Positions 24,716 through 33,031 of a stretch of DNA of 64,000 bases are shown here, one piece after another (the first letter of the stretch is position 1; each line of letters starts with the position of its first letter). Origin of the DNA: CALJTV01 sp034435835 (lineage in GTDB: Bacteria > Chloroflexota > Dehalococcoidia > GIF9 > UBA5629); assembly GCA_034435835.1 (NCBI GenBank), contig DAOTWF010000035.1:14684-78683 (forward strand), written 5' to 3'. The position numbers were made by a program, and so were the translations under genes. The notes beneath the pieces are model-generated. The model was not told the origin of the DNA. It did no database searches and was given only the letters and a program-made list of their open reading frames with translations.

Positions 24716-24721
24716 ATTATA
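24716..24721 (-). promoter_or_regulatory. -10 element giving a near-leaderless transcript of the surface-protein gene
   Basis: Minus-strand TATAAT with the extended TGT before it, 12 bases upstream of the ATG at 24704; the expected start point is about 4-5 bases before the ATG. No clear -35 and no ribosome-binding site. Confidence 0.5.
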
Positions 24722-24904
24722 ACATACAAAAAGGTTTGTGTAGCCCTGCTACCACAAGATATTGTTAAAATCCCCGGGCATAGGACTAATTGACTATCCG
24801 GCTCACGACTAAATGCTCATGGCATAACTTGACAAACAGATTGCATATGTGCCACATTTGGTTTAGTCTGTTATCGGACAACAGAAAGCAATTCAGGAGA
24901 GGAA

Positions 24905-26257
24905 ATGCTGACCCGTACTGTAAGGGAGGATCCCATCGCGCGCAAACTACTTGAGCGGTTGCTGGGTGGCAACATCAGCGAAGTAAAGCCCTCCATTGAT
25001 TTGTCATTAAAACTTGGCTTCGCCTACCCCCAAGTGGAAGAGCTGCTCTCTTTGTCCACCAGCCAGGCACATGAACTCATGGAATCGTTAACTGTCAGTG
25101 GGCTGCTGGAAAAATACCCCCACAACCGCCTCCTCTTCTGCCCCGAATGCCAGTCCCCCAACCTAAAGGCAGGCGATGGCTGCCCCAGATGCTACTCCTG
25201 GAACATCGCCAGGGGGCGCATACTGGAACACCTCCAGTGCGGCAACCTCAGCCTTGAGGAAGAATACATCAGCGACAACAGGTATATCTGCCCTAAATGC
25301 CAGAGGGAGCTAAAGTTCTTGGGTACAGACTACCAGAGCCTGGGGATAAACTACCAATGCCACGGTTGTAAAAGCATTTTCAGTCAACCGCTGACCACCT
25401 GGCACTGCCTCAACTGCTCGCGTTTCTTTCTGGAAAAGGACGTAGTCGAGACTTTCGTCTACTCCTACCGCCTCAATGAGGATAAGAGACGCTGGCTCGA
25501 ATTTGAACTGGGACCAAAGGAACGGCTCATCCATTTTCTCAGGAGCCGTGGCTATGAAGTGGCTGAAAGTGCCGCGCTGAACGGTGCCAGCAAGTCAGGT
25601 GCCGGGCATATCTTTGACATCGTTGCCCGCCGCGATGATGGTTTCGTCACCCACACCATTGCTCTAGATGTGCTCGTGGACGGCAGGGCACCTGAGGTGG
25701 GGCTGGACAGAGTGTTCACCTATGACAACAAGACCTATGACCTCGGTATCCACGACAAGGTGCTTGTGGTCATCCCCCGTCTCTCTGCCCCGGCAAGGCA
25801 GTTCGCCCTCCGTCAGAAAATACGCCTTTTTGAAGACGCCGAACTGGAAAGGTTCCTCACCACAGCAGTCACTGCGCCTACAGCCACACCAGCCACCAAG
25901 CCACAGCGCAGCACATTCAAATCGAAAGCCCAGCTAGTAGAATACCTCAAAGCCACGGGCTATAAAGTGGAGGAGCAGGCGACCATCGAGGGTAGGTCAG
26001 GAGCAAAACACCGCTTCCACATACTCGCCTGCTATGACGATGGCATCCTTACTCACACCCTGGCTATCGGAATTCTCAGCGCTAATGACGAGGTCGGCTT
26101 TGACGCTGTCTCCGCTTTCGATACCAGGGCGTATGATGCCAGCATCCATGATAAAGCGATACTTGTCTATCCTCGCCTCAGCACCGAAGCCAGACAGTTC
26201 GCCGAATACCAGCGGATAAAGGTCATCGAAGTTGACAGCGCCGATGCGCTGACATAA
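24905..26257 (+). CDS. TackOD1-like multi-zinc protein with two nuclease-like repeats
   Basis: 450 residues. After a helical head, residues about 75-185 carry five CxxC pairs (CPEC, CPRC, CPKC, CHGC, CLNC) in the order and context of the TackOD1 output domain (HLQCGNLSLEEEYISD, LGTDYQSLGINYQCHGC). Two repeats follow, about 201-320 and 337-447, each starting LIHFLRSRGYEV / LVEYLKATGYKV and containing HTIALDVL / HTLAIGIL, IHDKVLVVIPRLS / IHDKAILVYPRLS and ARQFA. Their layout resembles restriction-endonuclease-like (PD-(D/E)xK) domains, but the ExK core is not evident. Start ATG at 24905 follows GGAGAGG. It precedes pilB by 24 bp in the same direction, so a regulatory or assembly role for the pilus is likely but unproven. 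Confidence 0.72.
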   Translation: MLTRTVREDPIARKLLERLLGGNISEVKPSIDLSLKLGFAYPQVEELLSLSTSQAHELMESLTVSGLLEKYPHNRLLFCPECQSPNLKAGDGCPRCYSWNIARGRILEHLQCGNLSLEEEYISDNRYICPKCQRELKFLGTDYQSLGINYQCHGCKSIFSQPLTTWHCLNCSRFFLEKDVVETFVYSYRLNEDKRRWLEFELGPKERLIHFLRSRGYEVAESAALNGASKSGAGHIFDIVARRDDGFVTHTIALDVLVDGRAPEVGLDRVFTYDNKTYDLGIHDKVLVVIPRLSAPARQFALRQKIRLFEDAELERFLTTAVTAPTATPATKPQRSTFKSKAQLVEYLKATGYKVEEQATIEGRSGAKHRFHILACYDDGILTHTLAIGILSANDEVGFDAVSAFDTRAYDASIHDKAILVYPRLSTEARQFAEYQRIKVIEVDSADALT

Positions 26258-26280
26258 AATGTCACTTATACGAATTTTAC

Positions 26281-27858
26281 ATGGCAGAAGAGCGGGTAAA
26301 GGAAAAGACTGGAAACAAGGCAGACACCGAAGAGCTGGTCAGCGGCATTGCCCGTCTGAATGTGCTGCTCCAGGCACCGACGCCTGAAGCGCTCCAGTTA
26401 GTGCCGGAGAACGTTGCCCGTAAGTACAACGTCATCCCGCTTGAGGTGAGGAACAACACCCTGCGCGTGGCGATGGCAAACCCCGATGATATCATCGCCA
26501 TTGAAGCCCTATCGGCACGCACCAAGAAGCGCATCGAGCCAGTGGAAGCCAAGCTCGTCGATATACAGGAAGCCATAGACTTCAACTACAAAGCCTTCGG
26601 TGAGATCGCCCAGATGTTTGGCGGTCCCGCTACCACAACCGCTGAGGTCGAGACGCCGGAGAGACTCGCTGCTGCCGCCGTTGCCGTTGCTGAGGACTCT
26701 CCCGTAGCCCGTGCGCTGAATCGCCTCCTTGATGAGGCGGTGAAGTCCCGGGCTTCCGATGTCCATATCGAACCCGAAGCGGATAGAGTACGCATCCGCT
26801 TCCGCATAGACGGCATACTTCACGAGATAAGCTCGTTGCCGCTGGGCACGCACGGTCCCCTTGTCTCCCGCATCAAGATTCTGGCAAACATGAACATCGC
26901 CGACCCCCGCCGCCCCCAAGATGGCCAGTTTTCCTTCAGCACCAGGAACAAGAACATCGACCTGCGTGTTGCCACCATCGCCACTGTCCATGGCGAGATG
27001 GCAGTACTCCGTCTGCTAGACAAGTCGGTCGCCGTATTATCTCTCCCCCAGCTTGGACTCCTGCCCGAAAGCCGGGAAAAGCTGGAAAAGATGTTAATGG
27101 TGCCCTATGGCATGGTGCTCATCAGCGGGCCCACCGGGGCTGGCAAGACCACCACGCTCTACGCCGCCATCAACTCCCTTGACCGGGTGGGGCGGAAGAT
27201 CATCACCATCGAGGACCCGGTGGAATACCGCTTCGAGGGCATAAACCAGATACAGATTAACCCCCGTGCCGGCATCACCTTTGCCAGTGGCTTGCGCGCC
27301 ATCGTCCGCCTTGACCCCGACATCATACTGGTCGGCGAGATCCGTGACCGCGAGACCGCCGAGATCGCCGTCCAGTCGGCGCTCACCGGGCACCTGGTTC
27401 TTTCCTCGGTGCATGCCAATGACACCGTGGGCGTACTTTTCCGCCTGCTTGACCTCGGCGTGGAGCCGTTCTTAATTTGCTCCGCGGTGGTCGGCATAGT
27501 TGCCCAGAGGATGGTACGCCGCGTCTGCCCGCACTGTGCTAGAATGGTCACCGCACCCATGGTGGAACAGCTAGCCTACCGCCGGGAGCTCGGCGAGGAG
27601 CGCTCGGAGTTCCTCTACGGCGCCGGCTGCAAAGCCTGCACCTACACCGGCTATCTGGGCAGGACAGGCGTCTTTGAGATACTGGAGATGAGCGATGAGC
27701 TGAAGCAGATGCTGGTCACCGGCACCACACCGGCACAGCTCCGCGCCAAAGCAATAGAGCAGGGCATGACCACTCTGGCTAAAGATGGCATGCTCAAGGC
27801 TAGAGCCGGCGTAACCACACCCTACGAAGTACTGCGCAACGCATACACGGCAGGTTAA
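26281..27858 (+). CDS. pilB: Type IV pilus/type II secretion assembly ATPase
   Basis: 525-residue GspE/PilB ATPase that powers pilin extraction and polymerisation at the inner face of the membrane. The N-terminal MshEN-type domain spans about 25-110 (LLQAPTPEALQLVPENVARK). The core has Walker A GPTGAGKT near 283-290, the Asp box IEDPVEYRFEGINQ, Walker B ILVGEIRDRETAEIA and the His box LSSVHANDTVG. The zinc tetracysteine motif is CPHC near 417 and CKAC near 451. No ribosome-binding site is obvious. No PilT retraction ATPase is in this window. Confidence 0.96.
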   Translation: MAEERVKEKTGNKADTEELVSGIARLNVLLQAPTPEALQLVPENVARKYNVIPLEVRNNTLRVAMANPDDIIAIEALSARTKKRIEPVEAKLVDIQEAIDFNYKAFGEIAQMFGGPATTTAEVETPERLAAAAVAVAEDSPVARALNRLLDEAVKSRASDVHIEPEADRVRIRFRIDGILHEISSLPLGTHGPLVSRIKILANMNIADPRRPQDGQFSFSTRNKNIDLRVATIATVHGEMAVLRLLDKSVAVLSLPQLGLLPESREKLEKMLMVPYGMVLISGPTGAGKTTTLYAAINSLDRVGRKIITIEDPVEYRFEGINQIQINPRAGITFASGLRAIVRLDPDIILVGEIRDRETAEIAVQSALTGHLVLSSVHANDTVGVLFRLLDLGVEPFLICSAVVGIVAQRMVRRVCPHCARMVTAPMVEQLAYRRELGEERSEFLYGAGCKACTYTGYLGRTGVFEILEMSDELKQMLVTGTTPAQLRAKAIEQGMTTLAKDGMLKARAGVTTPYEVLRNAYTAG

Positions 27859-27863
27859 TCGTC

Positions 27864-29069
27864 ATGAACTACTCTTATGTTGCCTACACGCAGGACAGGA
27901 GGATGGTCAAGGGGAAGCTCTCTGCCGTAGATGAGAGGGCTGCCATTGACATGCTCAGCACCATCGGCTACCGCGTGGTCAGTCTCAAGCCGGAAGCCCG
28001 CCTCTTCCCCAGTTTGGACCGCTTCCTCCAACCCTCGGTCAAAAAGGAAGAACTGGTGCTCTTCTCCCGCCAGCTAGCACTGCTGTTGGAGTCAGGTGTG
28101 GGCATCATCACCGCATTGGAATTACTTCAATCACAGACCTCAGACAAGGCACTTAAGCGTACACTGGCGAAAGTTATCGATGAGCTCCGTGCCGGTAGAT
28201 CGTTTTCGGCAGCACTTGCTCAACACCGCAATGTCTTCTCACCTCTCTACAGCCGCATGATCGGGGTCGGTGAGCATACTGGCGCCCTGGAATCCGTCCT
28301 CCGTGGACTTGCTGACCATATCGAGCGAGAGATGACTGCCATGGGCAAATTGAAGCAGGCGATGATGTACCCCATGTTGGTACTGATGATGGCGATCGTA
28401 GTCGGTGTCATTATGGTGTTTGTGCTTTTGCCACCAGTTACCCAGATGTTCTCCGCACTCGGCGGCAAACTGCCAATATTCACCAGACTGCTTATCGGTG
28501 GCATGGTCGTCATTAGAGACTACGGGCTGTACCTCATGGCTGGCTTGGTGGGGTTGGTGCTGCTCCTGTTCCTCTTCTTCAGGACACCACGCGGGCGCCG
28601 CATCCGTGACACCATCCTGCTGAGGGTACCGCTCATCGGACGCCTCCTCCTGCTCACTGAGCTGTCCCGCTGCTGTCGTAATTTGGCGTTGCTCTTCCGC
28701 TCCGGTATCCCCATGACCGAGGTGATAAAGCTGACCACCCAGGCAGCAGGAAACACGGTGGTTGCAGAGGCTCTGAAGCAGGTGGAATACGACATGATGA
28801 GGGGCAGAGGACTGGCTACACCGATGCGACAGAGAAAGGTCTTCCTGCCGCTGATGGTGGAGATGGCCAAAGTCGGTGAAGAGACCGGTGCCCTAGATCA
28901 GACGCTCAGCGTGGTTGCTGATAACTTCCAGATCGAAGCTGACAGGCGCACCCAGACTATACTAGGACTTATAGAGCCAGTGATGACCATCGGCATCGGC
29001 GCCTTTGTAGGTTTCCTCGCCCTAGCTGTCTTCATGCCCATCTATGGTGCCTTGCAACTGGTGCACTGA
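27864..29069 (+). CDS. pilC: Type IV pilus inner-membrane platform protein
   Basis: 401-residue GspF/PilC protein. Two homologous cytoplasmic helical domains (LFSRQLALLLESGVGIITAL near 66 and CRNLALLFRSGIPMTEVI near 270) alternate with membrane segments (MMYPMLVLMMAIVVGVIMVFVLL near 170; LYLMAGLVGLVLLLFLFF near 220; GIGAFVGFLALAVFMPIYGA at the end). It anchors the pilus base and couples to PilB. It begins 6 bp after pilB. Confidence 0.95.
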   Translation: MNYSYVAYTQDRRMVKGKLSAVDERAAIDMLSTIGYRVVSLKPEARLFPSLDRFLQPSVKKEELVLFSRQLALLLESGVGIITALELLQSQTSDKALKRTLAKVIDELRAGRSFSAALAQHRNVFSPLYSRMIGVGEHTGALESVLRGLADHIEREMTAMGKLKQAMMYPMLVLMMAIVVGVIMVFVLLPPVTQMFSALGGKLPIFTRLLIGGMVVIRDYGLYLMAGLVGLVLLLFLFFRTPRGRRIRDTILLRVPLIGRLLLLTELSRCCRNLALLFRSGIPMTEVIKLTTQAAGNTVVAEALKQVEYDMMRGRGLATPMRQRKVFLPLMVEMAKVGEETGALDQTLSVVADNFQIEADRRTQTILGLIEPVMTIGIGAFVGFLALAVFMPIYGALQLVH

Positions 29070-29074
29070 ACACG

Positions 29075-29500
29075 ATGCCAAAATCTCTGTCAACAATCGC
29101 CACAACACAATACGGGATAAGCCTTATCGAGGTGCTCATCGCCTGTAGTATTCTGGCTGCGGTGGGCATGGCATTTCTCCTCGGTCTCACCACCAGCTAC
29201 AAATCGCTGATGATGAACGACCAGTCCACCACCATGGAGAGCCTGGCTAAATCGGCGCTGGAAGACGCCAAGACACAGGTATACATCGGCGATAACAAGT
29301 GCCCCAGCCACCAGGAATACCAGTACCGGGGGCAAGTCCCTGCCGGCTATACAGTGAGCACCAACGCTACCTGCATCGATGAGAGCGGGATGGAGACGGC
29401 TGAGGACAAAGGCGTGCAGATCGTCACCGTCACGGTGACCTACCAAGGTAGAGAAAAGCCTTTCCAGATTTCAGGGTACAAGCTGAAGTCACCGGACTAG
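29075..29500 (+). CDS. Minor prepilin, GspI/PilV-like (cassette 1)
   Basis: 141 residues. The prepilin-type cleavage/methylation segment is YGISLIEVLIACSILAAVGMA near residue 13, with Gly before the cleavage site and Glu at position 5 of the mature protein. A conserved stretch, MESLAKSALEDAKTQVY, matches MAESLAKSQLEYIKLQEY-type sequence in the cassette-2 paralogue. The globular domain is short. It starts 6 bp after pilC. GspI-like pseudopilins sit in the tip complex with GspJ- and GspK-like partners, which is how the next two genes look. Confidence 0.88.
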   Translation: MPKSLSTIATTQYGISLIEVLIACSILAAVGMAFLLGLTTSYKSLMMNDQSTTMESLAKSALEDAKTQVYIGDNKCPSHQEYQYRGQVPAGYTVSTNATCIDESGMETAEDKGVQIVTVTVTYQGREKPFQISGYKLKSPD

Positions 29501-29514
29501 GGAGAACGAAGGGA

Positions 29515-30162
29515 ATGACGCAAACATACCCGCAACCCCATGACCCTGAGCCTGGCAGAGCTGTACCCGCCGGGAGGCTGCGCGCCAGCCCACCGTCGGC
29601 ACAGAAGGGCTTTACAATGGTGGAACTGCTTGTCGTCATCAGCATCGCTGTGGTGGCGACGGGTGTCATCGTCGCCGCTATTATTACCCTGGTACGTCTC
29701 AGTCCACTGAGCGAGGCGCACGCCATCGCCCTGAGCCAGGTCCAGAACACCGGGCACTGGCTCGTCCTGGACATAAACATGGCTTCAAAGGTAGAAAAGC
29801 CTGAGGGTGAGCCTGCTACCATCGTCAAGCTCACTCAGCCACGCTGGGATGAGACTGAAGACGAATTCGTAAACGCCAGCGTCACTTACAAAATACAAGC
29901 GGGAAAGCTCCTCAGAGAGGAGCAAATAGCCGGTGAGGAGACTGTCCGCAGGACTACAGTGGCAGAAAATGTTGAACTTGCCATATATCTGCCCGGCGAC
30001 ACTAATAAACCGGAGTGCTGTGCACAGCTAGCCGGCACCGAGCCTTCCCCCGCCCTTTGCATCGAAGTTACCTGCCAGGTGCGTGGGGTAAGCGGAACAA
30101 ACGAGATAAAAAGGTGCTACCAGGCGACGCCGCGGGTAGTCCAGCAGCAGATGACACCGTGA
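29515..30162 (+). CDS. Minor prepilin, GspJ/PilW-like (cassette 1)
   Basis: 215 residues with an unusually long, Pro-rich leader of about 32 residues before the prepilin motif KGFTMVELLVVISIAVVATG (Gly-Phe cleavage, Glu5). Downstream LSQVQNTGHWLVLDINMASKV matches LRQVQNAGYQILRDGLMA in the cassette-2 J-like pilin. The C-terminal half has two Cys pairs (CCAQ; CIEVTC). Between an I-like and a K-like gene it is placed as the J subunit of a tip complex. Confidence 0.87.
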   Translation: MTQTYPQPHDPEPGRAVPAGRLRASPPSAQKGFTMVELLVVISIAVVATGVIVAAIITLVRLSPLSEAHAIALSQVQNTGHWLVLDINMASKVEKPEGEPATIVKLTQPRWDETEDEFVNASVTYKIQAGKLLREEQIAGEETVRRTTVAENVELAIYLPGDTNKPECCAQLAGTEPSPALCIEVTCQVRGVSGTNEIKRCYQATPRVVQQQMTP

Positions 30163-30195
30163 TAGCATCGCTGTGACTTCAGTTGGAGGTGGGCA

Positions 30196-31917
30196 ATGTT
30201 CAAAAGAGTGGTGAAACGGATATTCAGCTCACAGCAGGGGCAGGTACTGCCCATGGCGCTGGTACTGCTCACGCTGGGGGGCTTCCTCATCGTACCGCTT
30301 CTCGACCTAATGGCCGGTAGCATGCGGTACCACCGCGTGATCGAGGCATATGACAAGCGTTACTACGATGCTGATGCCGGCGTGCACAAAATGCTGTGGC
30401 ACGTCTGGCAGCACAATGTCACCCTTCCCGAAGAGGGCGAGGAACGGCGCCTTTCATTTCAGGCACCCAATGGCAGTGTCGTTGAGGTCACCCTCACCAT
30501 GGCTTCCGGCGGGACCAGACCAGTCTACAAGCTGGTGTCGGTAGCCACCAGCAGCGATAACCAAAGCACAGAGATAGAATGTTACCTCAGCGGCGGCGCT
30601 GACTATTCCTCGCTGTTCGAGCGTGCCCTCAGCAGCCCGGGCACGGTGAGTATCCAGCCCGGGGGCACGATTTATGGCGGCGTGACCTGCGGGACATTCA
30701 CCGGAGACTCAAGCGCAGTAAAGACAGGTGGCATTGAGCAAGGTGTAACAGTAGTGCTACCCACTGAGGAAGAACTGTCCGCCTTCTATAGCCAGAAGGT
30801 TAACAAGAACAACCCCTACCCGAGCAGCACTTATACCATCTCCGGTGGCACCATAGCCAACCCTGTTCTGATCCCACCCCTCTACCGTAACGGTAACCTG
30901 TCCATCCAGGGCAGCGGCTATGCCAAACTGACGGGCACGATATACGTTGACGGGAAGTTCGATTTCTCCGACAAGGACATTATCCTGGACCTCAACGGTC
31001 AGACCATCTATGCCACCTATTATAATAACTGCTCGGGAAACGCGATATATTTCGGTCCGGACACAAAGATTATTGGTCCGGGCTGCGTCATCGGTATAGG
31101 GAACCTCGACTTCCAACCCAAACTGGGGCAGGGGAAGTTCCTGCTGGGCGCAGGAGGTGAAGCCGATGACAATGTTCCCTATCCCTGGCAGACCGAGCCG
31201 GCAAACCGGCTCCTGCTGCAAAGGTTTACCCCCAGCGACGATGGCACGCTCAGTAGCTTCCAGATAAGATGCCTTGCCCCCTCCGACCCCGAGAACCCGC
31301 CCAAGATAAAGGTCGCCCTTTACAGCAACAACGATAATGGCACGCCAAAAGACGAGAGCGATGATAGGCCCGGCATAGTGCTCACCTGGGACGAGGCTAC
31401 GGTCAACATCACCGAAGACTCATGGTTCACCATAGACCTGGAACAGCCCGAGCTGGCAAACCCGGCGCAGTATCCGGTGTCAGCCAGACAGGACAGAGAA
31501 GTAACGGTTTCCAAGAAGACCAGCTACTGGCTGGCGGCAGTAGCCAGTGCCGCCATCATCAGCAGGGAGACAACGACCACCAGCGACAGCAGATATCGGG
31601 ATATCAGCAACTTCGATGACTTCCAGTTCAGCGACAACCCACAGGGACCGTTCACCAGCCCTGGATACCTGTACCACCTCCGCGGCTTCAGCGGTGGACA
31701 AGAGTTCATCATGCTCATGTCGGTAAAGTGCACCACCAACCTGCAGCCCAATGGCAGCCTTTTCGGCGCCGTCGTCGGCAACACGCATGTAAACCTGCAA
31801 CCGGGGTGTTTCATAAACCTTGTCGGCTTACCTGAAGGCGGACTTGACTTCCCCAGCATGGCTGCTGGCTACGACCTCGCCGGCTCACAGAGGATCCTCA
31901 TCTACAAGGTCAAATAG
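30196..31917 (+). CDS. Large PilX/GspK-like minor pilin with exported C-terminal domain (cassette 1)
   Basis: 573 residues. The N-terminus QGQVLPMALVLLTLGGF and the following YYDADAGVHKMLW are the PilX_N/GspK pattern (hydrophobic helix, then a DADAG segment). This helix lacks the GF-xxxE cleavage site of standard prepilins. Beyond residue 120 comes a large beta-rich domain, including a parallel-beta-like stretch (GGTIYGGVTCGTF, YVDGKFDFSDKDI) and a probable jelly-roll at about 330-500 (LLQRFTPSDDGTLSSFQIRC). GspK caps the pseudopilus tip; the large domain here is a candidate adhesin. The domain is not shared with its cassette-2 counterpart. Confidence 0.82.
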   Translation: MFKRVVKRIFSSQQGQVLPMALVLLTLGGFLIVPLLDLMAGSMRYHRVIEAYDKRYYDADAGVHKMLWHVWQHNVTLPEEGEERRLSFQAPNGSVVEVTLTMASGGTRPVYKLVSVATSSDNQSTEIECYLSGGADYSSLFERALSSPGTVSIQPGGTIYGGVTCGTFTGDSSAVKTGGIEQGVTVVLPTEEELSAFYSQKVNKNNPYPSSTYTISGGTIANPVLIPPLYRNGNLSIQGSGYAKLTGTIYVDGKFDFSDKDIILDLNGQTIYATYYNNCSGNAIYFGPDTKIIGPGCVIGIGNLDFQPKLGQGKFLLGAGGEADDNVPYPWQTEPANRLLLQRFTPSDDGTLSSFQIRCLAPSDPENPPKIKVALYSNNDNGTPKDESDDRPGIVLTWDEATVNITEDSWFTIDLEQPELANPAQYPVSARQDREVTVSKKTSYWLAAVASAAIISRETTTTSDSRYRDISNFDDFQFSDNPQGPFTSPGYLYHLRGFSGGQEFIMLMSVKCTTNLQPNGSLFGAVVGNTHVNLQPGCFINLVGLPEGGLDFPSMAAGYDLAGSQRILIYKVK

Positions 31918-31996
31918 ACAGGCACGTTTCCCGCCTGCACCGGGCTCAGCCCTGGCTCCATCCAGGGAAAGTCGCTGATTTCCTTACCCCACCCTA

Positions 31997-32025
31997 TTGC
32001 CTTGCGCCATAAATCATGCTATAGT
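31997..32025 (+). promoter_or_regulatory. Promoter of the second minor-pilin cassette
   Basis: TTGCCT at 31997-32002, 17 bp spacer, TATAGT at 32020-32025, in the 155-bp gap before the cassette-2 prepilin gene. Expected start point near 32032, about 40 bases before the GTG. Confidence 0.6.
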
Positions 32026-32038
32026 ACTAAAGTACTAT
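32021..32038. promoter_or_regulatory. Perfect 18-bp palindrome over the cassette-2 promoter, candidate operator
   Basis: ATAGTACTAAAGTACTAT has two perfect 8-bp arms around AA. It covers the -10 and the expected transcription start, the ideal place for a repressor. A near-copy with one arm mismatch lies at 37895-37912 in the same pilus locus. There is no T-run, so it is not a terminator. Confidence 0.6.
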
Positions 32039-32072
32039 TCGAAAATGATTATCGCCTATAGGGGCATGCACG

Positions 32073-32534
32073 GTGGGGAGATTGCAGACTAGGCTGTTGA
32101 GAGCGGGAGGAGCGTCAGAGCCGCTGAACAAGGCACGCCGCGAAGGCAGGTCGGGGAGGGGACAAAAGGGGATGACCCTCATCGAGACCCTGATCGCCAT
32201 CTCCATCCTATCCTTAGTTGCCACCGCCTTTCTCACCGCCATGAGCACATCTGCCCGCACCACCTTTATCGTCCAGAAGCGGGCGACTGCGGAAAGCCTT
32301 GCCAAATCTCAGCTGGAATATATTAAGCTCCAAGAGTACGACACCAATGGCAGCTATCAAAAGCTGACAGGACTGCCGCCAGGCTATGACTTAGAAATTG
32401 TTGCCCAACGGCTTAACCCCCGGGGAGATAGCACCGTGAACGACGATGGCTTGCAGAAGATAGTCATCACCGTCGAGTACAACGGCAATAAAGTGCTCGC
32501 GCTGGAGGGGTACAAGTGCTTCCAGAGGTATTGA
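32073..32534 (+). CDS. Minor prepilin, GspI/PilV-like (cassette 2)
   Basis: 153 residues. A long basic leader of about 33 residues ends in KGMTLIETLIAISILSLVATA, a prepilin cleavage/methylation site with Glu5. The ESLAKSQLEYIKLQEYD stretch and the ITVEYNGNKVLALEGYK ending parallel the cassette-1 I-like pilin (VTVTYQGREKPFQISGYK), so they are paralogues. The start is taken as GTG 32073, the first codon after the promoter; the conserved part starts at residue 33. It overlaps the next gene by 19 bp. Confidence 0.86.
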   Translation: MGRLQTRLLRAGGASEPLNKARREGRSGRGQKGMTLIETLIAISILSLVATAFLTAMSTSARTTFIVQKRATAESLAKSQLEYIKLQEYDTNGSYQKLTGLPPGYDLEIVAQRLNPRGDSTVNDDGLQKIVITVEYNGNKVLALEGYKCFQRY

Positions 32535-33031
32535 GTCCTGTCAAGCACCGTAATAGTGAGCTGGGCTTCAGTCTCGTCGAGATTTTGACCGTGCTGGCAA
32601 TATTGGGGCTGATCATAGGTCCCACCTCAGCTGCCGCCATCACCGTGATGAAGATGAGCTCTTGGGACGCGGACCTGAACCTTCACCTGCGTCAGGTGCA
32701 GAACGCCGGCTATCAGATCCTCCGTGATGGACTGATGGCACAGACGGTGAGTACCACCAAGCCAAAAGCCTTCCTTTCCCTTTCCTGGACGGACTGGAAT
32801 GGCAACAGCCATGCCGTCGACTACCTGCTGGTGGAAAATACCATCAGGCGCAGCCTCAACGGCGGCGAGCCTTACGTAGTCGCCGAACGTATTGACATGA
32901 CAACCACCACCGCCCGGTGGGATGAGCAACAGGGGCAGTTGACCGTCACCATTGCCTCGGTGGGCACCAGGATGACCCGTATACAGCAGGTCTACATCGT
33001 GAGGCCGCGTGCCTGGGTGGGAGGGGGCTGA
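32516..33031 (+). CDS. Minor prepilin, GspJ/PilW-like (cassette 2)
   Basis: 171 residues with prepilin motif ELGFSLVEILTVLAILGLIIG near residue 13 (Gly-Phe, Glu5). LRQVQNAGYQILRDGLMAQ is the counterpart of the cassette-1 J-like pilin. The end, RIQQVYIVRPRAWVGGG, overlaps the start of the next gene by one base (TGATG). Paralogy is clear in the first 70 residues and weak later. Confidence 0.86.
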   Translation: MLPEVLSPVKHRNSELGFSLVEILTVLAILGLIIGPTSAAAITVMKMSSWDADLNLHLRQVQNAGYQILRDGLMAQTVSTTKPKAFLSLSWTDWNGNSHAVDYLLVENTIRRSLNGGEPYVVAERIDMTTTTARWDEQQGQLTVTIASVGTRMTRIQQVYIVRPRAWVGGG

